DNA of 64,000 nt from Methyloversatilis sp. XJ19-49 (GTDB taxonomy: Bacteria > Pseudomonadota > Gammaproteobacteria > Burkholderiales > Rhodocyclaceae), in the NCBI RefSeq assembly GCF_024580145.1, contig NZ_JANINI010000008.1, positions 1 through 64,000 on the forward strand. The letters are read 5' to 3'. Of the stretch, positions 1 to 12,000 are shown one piece after another. The notes beneath the pieces are model-generated. The model was not told the origin of the DNA. It searched no databases and saw only the letters and a program-made list of their open reading frames with translations. The stretch's first letter is position 1. Every line of letters starts with the position of its first letter. The position numbers and the translations under genes are program-made.

Positions 1-3000
1 GCGGGCGGCGCGGCGGGCCTGGTGCTGATCGATCCGCTGAACATCGTGCTCAGCGCGAACCTGCTGCGCGGAGCGGGCGGCTACGCCGGCATTCCGGCCG
101 GGCCGGACAATGGCGTCAGCGTCACGGGTGCCAACCTGCTGCTGCAGGCGGACAACAGGATCACGGTGAACGAAAACGTGACGGTATCCAGCCGCCGCGT
201 CGCCGGAACCGACGCGGTGAGTCACGCGACCGGCGCTTCGGTCGGGCCGTCCGGCGACATCACCTTCGAAGCGAAGCACATCGACCTGAAGTCCGGCAGC
301 AAGGTGCTGGCGCACGCCGACGGCGATTTCGCCCCTTTCGGAGGCGACATCCAGTTGCTCGCCACGGACAACCAGTCGACGCCGGTGCTCGGCTCGGTCG
401 ACGATTCCATCGCGTCCATCACCGTCAACAACGCCACCATCACGGGGCGCGATGTCACGCTGAAGGCCGACGCGAACGACAAGTGGGTGTGGACGGGTGA
501 GGAATACACCGACGCGCTGCTCGACTTCCTCGACGATCTGGCGCTGGTGGTCGATGCCACGGTGTCGGTTGCCCACGCCACGATAGACGTCGATGGCGGC
601 GCGCGCATCGAAGCGAGCGGTGATCTGAAGATCGAGTCGGTGGCGGTGACCGATGCTTCGATGCGGGTGGTCGGCTCCGTGCTCGGCATCGGCTATGGCG
701 AAACCGACGCGCTGGCCACGGTCGACATCAAGCGCGCCACATTGTCGTCCGGCGGCGCGATGACGCTGCGCTCGCAAGCCGACAGCACGCTGCTGGTGAA
801 GGTCGACACGATCAACACCGGCCACTACAACAACATGCTGTCGACGGCCAGCGAGTACGCAAACTTCGCCTTCGCCGTCGGCATTGCGAATCAGCGCGCC
901 GAAACGACCGTGGGCAGTGCGGCGGTGATCGAGAAGGCTGCATCGCTCGCTGTCGAAGCGACCGGTGCCAAGTCGATCGAGGTGTCGGCCACCGGCAGTT
1001 CCTTCAAGGACGGCATGGCTTCGTCCGGCATCGCCGTGATGGTGAACACCACCACGATGACCGCTTCGCTGGGTGGCACCGTGACTGATGCCGGCAGCGT
1101 GAGCGTGACGGCCTCGCTGGCCGACGACGCACAGACCTCGGTCGGTGCGTCGGCCGGCACTGCCGGTGATCCGAATCCCGAAGAAGGTTTCAGCAACGCG
1201 CGCCCGATCGATGTCGCGCTGTTCGAAAAACTGACCGCCTTCGTCGCCGATGTGCCGAACAAGGACGCGCGCGCCGGATCGAGCGGCAACTTCGGCCTGT
1301 CGGCGTCCTTCGCATGGGTCGACAACAGCAACGCGGTGAAGGCAGAGATCGTCGCCGGTGCGGGGGTGACCTCGCGCGGGCGCGTCGACGTGTTCGCGAA
1401 CGCCGAGGAGTCGCTGTCTTTCGAAACGTCTGCGGCTGTCGACGAGCGCTCGCTGGAAGCGCCTGACCCTGATAATCCGTTGCCGCCCGACGAACAGAAG
1501 GCGAAGACGGAAGAGAAAAAGAAGATCGCGATTTCCGGTTCGATCGCGGTGATCGACGTGACGCATCGCACCGATGCGCTGATCGGCGATGGCGCGACGG
1601 TGAATGCAGACGGCGCCATCACGGTCGCCGCCGACACGAAGCTGACGCCGTTCTGGACGCAGTGGCTCGATGCCTACGACACGCTGGACACGATGGATTG
1701 GGCCGACCCCGACGCGTGGACGAATCTTGGCAGCAATCTGTTCGACCTGATCGGCCAGCCGATCAATGCGACGTCGTGGGTGCAGAGTGGCGTCGAAAGC
1801 GAAAGGCTGTCGTTCGCCGGCGCGGTCGATTACTTCACCCTCGACAGCCAGGCCAACGCGAAGATCGGTTCGGCGCATATCAATGCCGGCACCGCACCGC
1901 TGTCGGCGGCGCAGGATGTCACCGTTTCCGCGAACGCCTCTCACGGCCTGCTGAATCTGGCGGGCGTGCCGGAAATCGATCTGACCACGCTGCCGGACGG
2001 TGGGTCGAACAGCGCTTCGGCCGGCTTCGGCGGCACCTACCATCACCTGACGCTGACCGGCGGATCCGACGCGACCATCGCGCGCGGCGCGACCGTGCGC
2101 GCCGACGGACTGGCGCTGCTGGCCGGCACCGATTTCGACCAGGTGACCATTGCCGAAGCGGCCGGCAAGGCCGGCAAGGTGTCGGTCCAGGGGGCGTTCT
2201 CGCTGATCGACAGCGATCTGCAAACGATTGCGCAGATCGCATCGGGTACCACGGTCAATGCGCGCGACGTCGTGCTGCAGGCGGTCGACGACAGCATGTC
2301 GATCAATGTCGCTGGCGGCGTGGCACGTTCGGGCAGCATCGGCATCGGCTTCTCGGTCGCGGTCAACGACCTTGACCGCACCACGAGCGCATTGATCGGC
2401 AACCGCCCTGATGAAACCGGGTCGGGCGGCGCGCTGACGGCTGCCGGAAACATCTTCCTGAAGGCGGTCACGGGCGCGACGCAGGGCGCGTTCACCGTGG
2501 CCGGCTCGCTGCCCGGCGGCGGTGACGAAAGCACGGACGGCAAGCCCGGCGGCGACGGCGCGAAAACCAATGTCAAGGACAAGGGCGAACAGGGAAAATC
2601 CGGCATCGGCATTTCGGCTGCCGTGTCGATCAACCTGGTCAATGACACGACCCGCGCGACCGTGGCCGATCTGGCCAGCGTGTCGGTCGCCGGGACGGAG
2701 GCCTCGACGCTGGACATCAATACCGATGCCGACGGCGTGACCGACCTGACGGTTGCGCTGACACACGGGCTCAACGCCGGTGCGCGCAACGACGCGCTGG
2801 CGCTTGCCGGCGCCGGTGCGCTGACCATCGCCACGGACAAGAGCGCAGGCCTGGGCGGCGCTTTCACCTGGAATCAGCTGGAAAAGATCACGCAGGCCAC
2901 CATCGCCCGAACGGGGCTGACCTTCGGCGGGTCGGGCAATGTGCTGCTCGATGCGTGGAACGGCGGCCCGATGTGGTCGGTGTCGGCCGGCGTGGCCGCA

Positions 3001-6000
3001 GGGCAGAAGGTCGGTGTTGCCGGTTCCGTTGCCTACAGCAATGTGGACAACAGCACGCGGGTGTCGATCGACGGCGCCGGGGTGGACACCGGCGGGTCGG
3101 TGTCGCTGATTTCCAGTGACAGTTCGGACATCCGCAGCGTGGCCGGTGCCGCGAGCTATGGCGGCAAGGCCGGTTTCGGCGCCGCGGTGGCGATTTCCAC
3201 GGTGGATTCCGACACCGTCGCCGAACTGGTCGGTGACGACACCGACAGCGATGACGAAATCGTGCGCGGCGCAGCCGGCGTTTCGGCGAGTGCCACCAGC
3301 GACAACGACATCGCGTCGGTCGCGGCCGCACTGAGTGCGTCGAACGGCGTGTCGCTGAGTGGCGCAGTGACGATCAATACGATCACGAACGAGACGCGTG
3401 CATCGAGCGACGCGATGGTGTTGAAGTCGGGTGGCGCGATCGCACTGTCGGCCAGTGACCTGTCGACGATCGAGTCGCTTGCCGGTGCGGTCGGGTTTTC
3501 GCTCAGCACCGCGGGCGTCGGTGTGGCCGTCGCCTACAACGAGATCGGCAACACGACGCGGGCGGCACTCGAGGACTCCCTGGTCGAGGACCGGACCGGC
3601 GAGGCCGTGGATACGCTGGCGCTGACGGCGACCAACACGTCGACCATCAAGTCGGCGTCGGTCGCCGGCGGTCTCGCATCGACCTTCGGCGGCGCCGGCT
3701 CGGCGTCGACCAACTTCAGCGATCAGACCCGCACCACCGCCGAGATCGTTGACTCCGATGTCGCTGCAGCCGAAGCAAACGTGACGGTCACGGCGACCGA
3801 CACTTCGCTCATAGAATCGCTGGCCGGTGGCGTCGGGCTGGGCCTGTCCGCCGGATTCGGCGCTGCCGTCGCGGTGAACGACATCGGCAACGTGACGCTC
3901 GCCCGGGTGTCGGGCAAGAAGACGACCGATGGTCTGGATGTCGCCAGTGTCGTCATCAGCGCCGATTCGCTGGCCACCATCAAGACGGCATCGGTGGGGG
4001 TCGGTGCCGGCGTCAAGGTCGGCGTTGGGGGCTCGGTCGCGGTGAACCTGATCAGTTCCGACACGCGTGCGCTGATCGAGAACGGCGCGGTGATCGAGGC
4101 GCGCGACGATGTCGCCGTGTTGGCCGAAGCCGATGACCGGATTTCGGTTCTGGCCGGTGCGGCCGGCATCGGCCTGGCGGCGGCCGGGGTGGGCGCATCG
4201 GTGACGGTGAATGAGATCACCGGCACCACCGAGGCGGCGATCCGCAGCAGCGAGGTCGCAGCGCGCGCCCAGCAGGGAAGCGGCGTGAATGTGAATGACG
4301 GCGAGGTTGCCGGCGCCAACCTGCGTGACAGCATCGACGAAATGAATACCGAAGGCGGCGGCTATTCATCCAGCAATCCCTTCGTGGCGCCGGACCTGAC
4401 CGCCTCGCGCGGCAAGGTGAACGTGCGCGGCATCGCGGTCAACGCCCTGGCCACGCATCACACCAGCACCGGTGTCGCCAACGTGGCCGGCGGGCTGTAT
4501 GCGGGCGTTGCACTGACCGCGAGCGCGAGCGTGATCGGTGGCGAAACGCTGGCAACGGTGAGCGATTCGGTGCTGAACGGTGGCGACAACAGCGGCGCGT
4601 CGGCGCTGCAGGCGGTCAGCATCCGGGCGGCGGACCACGCCTACGGCAACACCTTCATCGGCTCCATCGCCATCGGCGCGGCGGGCATCGGCGCGTCGGC
4701 CGACGTCAACGTGTTCCAGCGCAACACCATCGCCAAGGTGACCGGCGGCGATACGCGTCGCGCCGACATCACTGCGAAAGGCAATGCCGACATCAATGCG
4801 CTGTCGGCGCAGGGTGTGGCATCCGTGGTGGTCGGCGCATCCGGCGGCGTGGTCGCCGTGGTCGGCAGCGGCTCGGTGGCAAAATTCACCAGCACCACGG
4901 AAGCCTCTGCGCAGCAGGCGGATTTCGAAGTCGGCTCGCTCGACGTCATGTCGCAGCACTTTTCGACCTTCCTTGTGGCGGGTGGCGGACTGGCGGTGGG
5001 CGGCGCTGCCGGCGCCGGCACGTTTGCGGTCGGCCTCGATGACAGCACCACGCGCGCGCGCCTCGAGGACACGACAGTCGACGCCGACGAGGCGGTGACA
5101 GTCACCGCAGGCACCACCACTGAAATGCGCACCTGGGCTGTCGGCGGCGCGGGCGGCGGCTTCGCCGGCGTGGCCGGTGCGGTGGCGGTCGGCATCATCG
5201 GCAGCACGACCGAAGCATCGGTGGTCGGCAGCGCCATCGGCGGCAGCGATGAGCGCGCTGCGAGCCTGCTGGTCAGCGCCAGCGACAGCGTCGTGACCGA
5301 AAGCCGGGCCGGTGCGGCCGCGCTTGGCGGCATGGCCGGCGTGGGCGCGGGTGCTTCGGTGACCAAGGTGGACAACACGACATCGGCGACCATCCGGGAC
5401 AGCGATGTGTACGTCAGCGGCGACATCGATGTCATGTCGACAGCCGAACGCAAGCTGTCGAACCTTGCTGCTGCTGCGGCGGCGGGCGGGACGCTCGGCA
5501 TCGGTGGCTCGGCCGCGGTCACGCTGCTCAATGCGACGATGAACGCGAACGCCGCCGGCGAACTGGACAACACCGACGGCGAGAACGAAGGCACGCTCAG
5601 TTCGGCGCAAAGCTTTTCCGACCGCGACCTGCTGTCCACCGACGAGGAGGGCGGCAATGTCCGCACGGCCGACAGCTTCTCCGAAACCGACATCGAACGC
5701 GTCAATGCGGCGGGCAAGGTCGCGACGAAGGACGACATCAACGCCGCGCCGGTGGGTGCCACGCAGGCCAGCGTGGTCGACGGCGACGGCAGCCGCGACA
5801 CGCTGGTCGCCGGCGGCAACATCCGCATCGGTGCATCGGAAAAGGACCGCATCGAAGTCGGCGCCGGCGGCATCGCGCTGGGCGGTCTGGCAGGCGTCGG
5901 CGCATCGGTCGGCGTGCTCGACGTGCGCCACAACGTCGGCGCGACCACGGTCGGCGCCATCTCGCTGCAGGCCGATACCGGCGACATCGAACTGAGCGCG

Positions 6001-9000
6001 AAAACGGCCGAACTGCCGGACGACGATCCGCTGGTGCAGGCCGAACCGGCACTGCAGGTCGACAGCTTCCAGGCGGCCGGCGGACTGGTCGGCGTCGGGG
6101 CCGCCGTCGCCACGGCAGACGTGAACAACACCGTGCGTGCCGGGCTGGGTGCCGGGGCGCAGGCCACCGTCGGCAGCGCGTCGGGTGACGTGCGCGTGAG
6201 CGCCGACGACACGCTGGATGCCCGCGCCAAGGCAGAGGGCTACGCGGTCGGCGTGGTCGCGGCCGGCATCGTGATTGCGCGCGCCGACAAGAGCGGCAGC
6301 ACGAGCGCGCAGATCGGCGGCCTCGATACCGCCACGGCGCAGACTGCCGCCACCGGCGTCACGCTGGCGGGCGGGCTGCTCGATGTGCGGGCGACGCGCG
6401 AAGACACGGTATCTGCCGAGTCGAAAGCCGGTGCCGGCGGTGTCGCGGCGGGTTCGGGCTCCGAGTCGCGCGCCGGCGCGCTGGGGACGGCGAATGCCGC
6501 CGTCGCCGACCGGGTGACGATCGCCGGCGCCGGTTCGGCGGTGTCGGTCACCGCCAACAGTACGCCGCAGGTCAGCGCGGTCGCCCGCGGCTACAACGGC
6601 TCGCTCGCCGTGTCGATCGGCGTGTCGCTGGCTGAAGCGTCGGCGTCGACGCAATCCTATGCAACGGTGGGCCGCTACAACAGCATCACGGCTGGCGCGC
6701 TGTCGCTGAATGCGGCGACACTGCTGCCGAGTGTTGGCACCAGTGTGGGCCACAGCGCCTACTCGTACGCCAACGCGACCGGTGGATCGCTGCTGGTCGG
6801 CGCCAATGGCAGTGACTCATACGCCGGCGGCACCTCGCTGGTCAACGCGACGATGGGCACGGGCAATGTGCTCGCGATCGCGGACAGCACGTCGCTGACC
6901 GCATCGAACCGCACGCGCCAGACGGCCGTCACCAGCGGCGTCACCCTCGGCGGACTGCTCGCGCTCGGGGCGAATCTGGCGGATGCCGTCGCGGGATCGA
7001 TCACGCTCGCGTCCATCGACAACGGCAATACCGGCACGGTCGGCGACGCGCTCAGCGTGGTCGCGACCGGTCACGACGAAACTTCGGCCGATGCCGAAGC
7101 CGGCTCGGGCGGCATCATTGCGGGTGCAGCCGCCGTGGCGTCAACGCGCAATCTGTCCGATACGCAGGCGCTGCTCGGTGGTGGCGCGGCCGGCGATGCG
7201 CTGGTCACGGACAGCGGCGGGCGCATGGAAGTCCGCGCCGATCACATGGCGAGCTTCAATGCCCGCGTCGATTCGCTGTCGGCGGGTGTGGTCGGTGCCA
7301 GCGGCGCGCAGGCGCGCAACGACATCGACGCCAGGGTGGTCGCGGGCATCCGCGCGGGTGCGCATCTGAACACCTGGGATCTGGATGTGTACGCGCTGAA
7401 CGAGACGCGCAAACCGTGGCTCACACGCGTGGAAGGGACTGCCGTCATCGACGTGTTCAACGTGTTTGCCGGAGCGGGTGGCCTGGCAGGCGGCGCGGCC
7501 GGGTCCGGCGAAACGCGGGTGGACAACATCACGCGGGTCGAGGTCGGCGACAACGCGCGGGTCAGCGTACTGGGCGATCCGGATGACGCGGGGCGCAGCG
7601 ACTTCAATGCGGTGTCGGACGTGATGCTGCGCGACCGCGCCAAGCTGGAAGCGGGCGGGGCGATCAGTGCCGCCGATGCCGAATCCATCATCGAGGTGAA
7701 CATCAACCCGCTGACCACCGCGGCAGGGGATGTCGGACGGACCGAAGCGCGCATCGGCAGCAATGTCGTCGTCGATACCGTGGGCGACTTCAATCTTGCG
7801 ACGCGCGAAAACATCGATGTCGAGGCGCGCGCCAGTTCCAAGACCTGGGGTCTGGCGGCCTACGCCGATGGCTTCTCGAAATCGGACATCCACAGCAGGT
7901 CGACGACCTCGATCGGTGCCGGGACGGACATTCGCGCCGACGGCTTCATCAACCTCGGTGCCGGCCGCGATGCCGGCGGCGTGCGCAACCGCTTCTCGTC
8001 GGTCGCCTACACGGACCTGTACAACAACTCGCTGATTCCGATACCCGGCCTGGACTGGGGCGCGGACGGCCTGCTCACCCAGACCAACCGCATCGTCGTC
8101 GACGGCAGCCTGCGCAGCGTCAAGGACGTGAGCCTGATCGCCGACAAGGGCTTCGGTCACCTCGTCGACGGACATGGTGTGGCGCGTGACCTGTACAGCC
8201 AGGCGGCGAGTGCCATTGCCAGCGGTATCAGCAACCTGTTCGGTGGCGGCGACGTGTCGATCGAGCAGAACAGCGGACGCATCATAGAACAGTCGCAGGC
8301 CGGTGCGACAGTGAATGGCTTCATCGACGCCGGCATCCACAATCAGCGCTGGATGACCATCAGCGAGACGGATCCCGGTGGCGGTGCGCTGCCGCTGACG
8401 CTCAGCTCGCAGGTGTCGCGCGACGGCCAGGAGGCGAAGTGCCAGGCGCCCGGCGTTGCGGGCTGCGTCTACGACACCTATTCGAAGCAGTACTGGATCA
8501 CGCGCTCCGACGGCCTCGACATGCCGGTCGCGCGCATCGAGAACCTGCAGGACAACCTGCAGACGCGCATCGACTCGCTGAAGGAAATCCGCGGTCAGTA
8601 TCAGGGCGTGACCAGCACCGGCGCCGATGCGAGCAGCCCCGAGACGGTGGCGGCACTGACCGCCGAAATCAACTTCCTCGAGCAGCAGCTCGCCGATCTG
8701 TTCCCGGCGGGCGGCGCGACGGCATCGGTGTCCGACGCGGCCTTCATCATCCTGCCCGAGATGAGCGCACGCGGCGGCAACATCAATGTGATGGGCGACT
8801 ACCTGGCGGGCAGCGGCCAGCTGGTGGCGCGCGGCGACGCGCAGATCCGGATCATCAACAACAGTTCGGCCTTCCTGCGCACCGATGCACTGACCATTCC
8901 GGAAGATGCGACCGGGCGGCTCGTGCTGAACAGCGTCGCCATCCTGAACACGCCGGGCACCCGCCCGACGACGGCCGACATCAACGCCGAGCTGAATGCC

Positions 9001-12000
9001 CGCAACAAGGGCGGCGCGGCCGGCTTCGGCAACGTCGACATCGCACCCGATTCGGCCGTGCCGCTGATCGAGGCGAGGAACACCTACATTCCGCTCGATG
9101 CGGACGCCCGCGCGCCGGACATCGAGGTGGTCGGCGACATCAGCAACCTGCTCGGCACCGTCACGCTGGAAAGCGAGCGCGGCAGCGTGCTGGTGCAGCC
9201 GAAGGACCCGTTGAATCCGCTGACGGCCCCCAATATCCAGGCGGCAACGATCAACATCACGGCAGGGCGCGATTTCGTGTTCAGTTCTCCGTCGGCCTTC
9301 TATCACACCGCCGGCGCCGCACGCGACCTGTGGGGCGGCACGCGCACGCCCAGCGGCGGCAGTGGCGGAACCGCCAACAATTTCGAGGATGGCAGCCTGT
9401 TCAGCGGCGCGGCCGACGACGTACGCATCGGCAACGGTGCGCCGACCATCGCCGGCAACAACATCTTCATCAGTGCCCGCTACCTGAACATCAACGGCCT
9501 GCTGCAGAGCGGCCTTCCCGACCGGTCGATCACGATCGACGCCGATGCGCGCGTCAATCTCGACATCGGCCCGTACAAGACCGCCACCACGCTGGCGCAG
9601 GCGAAGACGAATTACGACGCGCTGGTGGCCGGTGGCATGAAGCCGGCCGATCCGCGCTTCCGCATCACCGGCACCGACGGCAACATCGTCGCCTTCTTCA
9701 ATGCCGAACTGAACCGCATCGAACAGGAGCCGGTCAAGGTCGAGGGCGGCAAGCTCGAACTGCTGGGCGAAATACTGAACACCGGTGGCGGCCGCATCGC
9801 GGCCATGGACGGTTACGGTCGCTTCGACATCGACAACCTCACCGGCTACGATATCGTCATCAGCGGACTGGACACCGGCAACGACATCGAAGGCCGCGTG
9901 CGCATCACCGATTACCTGCGCCGCTGGGACCCGGCCGCGAACGGCGGCTTCGGTGCCATCGTCAGCAGCCCGCTGCAGTCGAGCACGCCGACGACCGCCT
10001 ACTACAACAGCCTGACGCCGGTCACCCGCATCGTCACGCGGCTGGGCGCCGATGTGCAGACGTCGGACGTCATCGTGACGACCGAAAGCACGCCGGCGGG
10101 CGACAAGTTGGTCGAACGTCCGGTGGCGTCTTATGTGGATCTGATCAACACGCGCAGCACCGGCTACGCGCCGGTCGAGGACCAGACCTATACCTGGGTG
10201 ACCGGTCAGCGCAGCACGACGAACACCTACGCGCGCTACGAGAAGGAAACCAAGTTCTGGTTCTTCCCGGGCAGCTGGTCGATCGCGGATCGCACGGCCT
10301 ATGTCGAGTATCCGGACGCGACGCCCTTGATGGAAGGCGAGTACACGAGAGTCGATCCGGCCCTTGGTGACGACGCCTATCGTTACCAGCGCAGGGACGT
10401 CACGACGTCCTACAGGGAGTGGTCGACCGAAAGGTCGAAGTGTTCGTGGTTTTTCTGCATCTGGAAATGGCACACCTACGAAGTCTGGAGCGATTTCGGC
10501 ACCAAGCGCTACAACACCCACACGGTCAAGGCCGACCACCTGATCCCGATCAGCTTCATCGGCCACGACACCGGCGGCATCGACATCGTCAGCCGCGGCG
10601 ATATCATCCTCACCGGCAGCCTGACCAACCGGACCGGTCTGGTTTCGCTCGATGCGACGGCGGGAGACGGGCTGCCCGGCGGCGCCATCGCATCGGAAAG
10701 CGCGCGCGGCACCATCACGACGGAAAGCCTGACGATGCGGGCTGCCAGTGGCATCGGCAGCGCGATTGCACCCTTGCAACTCAATCTGTCCGGAAACGGC
10801 AGCATCGATGCCGTGAGCGCTGGCGGCGACGTCGGCTTGCTGGCGGTGTCGGGTGACATGCGCGTGGCGCAGGCGATCACCGGTGCGGACGGCCGCGTGT
10901 TCCTGCAGGCCGATGGCGACATCGTGTCGGCCGGGGTCGGAGATGCCGTGCGGGTGCAGGGCGGTGGCGTCGAACTGGTGTCGCTGAACGGGCGCATCGG
11001 CAGCAACACTCAGGCGCTCGTCGTGCAGACGCAGGCCACGCTCCAGGGTGGCCTCGACTTCACCGCGATGGGCGACATCGTCGTGCTGCAGCCGGACGGC
11101 GACCTGCAGCTGGACAAGGTCGAATCGCTGACCGGGGACGTGACGCTGACCGCCGGCACTGGCCGCATCGTCGATGGCAACCGCAACGAGACGCGCGATA
11201 CGCGTGCCGAAGCCGAGCTGGACGCCGTGTGGAAGAACCTGCGACTGCGTGAATCCGACGGCGCAGCCGACAGTCTGGCCGATGCGCTCAAGGCGCATCG
11301 CGCAGGCATCGACCGCGAGTACCGCGAATACTGGTCGCTGCGCAACGTTAAGCTGATCGAAGATCCCGCCAATGCCGGCAGCTATGTCTACCGGGCCGAC
11401 GCCTACGATGCGGCCGCCGTGCCGCCTCGGCTGCGCGACCTGCACGACAAGCTGGGTGGCCTGGGCGTGACGCTGGCCACCGGAGCGTTGCCCGACTATG
11501 ACGCCGACTTCCAGTATGTCGGGTCGGTCGACACGGACCGGACGCTGGCTGACATCTCCAACGGCACGCACGCATGGACCGACAACCAGGTGCGTTACGG
11601 CGTCAGTGCCGCGATCTACAACAAATCGGTGTCGGACACCGAAACCCGCATCGAACAGCCCAATGTGGTGGGTCGTCACATTGTGCTCAATGCCGCCGGT
11701 ACGGCGGGGGGCGTCGGACGCGACGAAGGGCAATTCACGGTCAGCATCGCTGCACTGGCGACCCTCGATCCCGACCAGCGTCGTGCGCTGGCAGCAGCTG
11801 AAGCCGACGACGTGGCGGTCGACACGGTGGCGAAGACCGCCACCGTGCTCAAGCGTGATGACGTCGATGTGTCGACGACTGCGGACGGCAGCGTGACGGT
11901 GAATGCACGCGGCCACGTATTCCTCGGGGCCGACGACTACGAGCGCAACGGCACGGCGCTGCCGGGCGACATCAATCTGGTGTCGCTCGATGCCAGCGGG

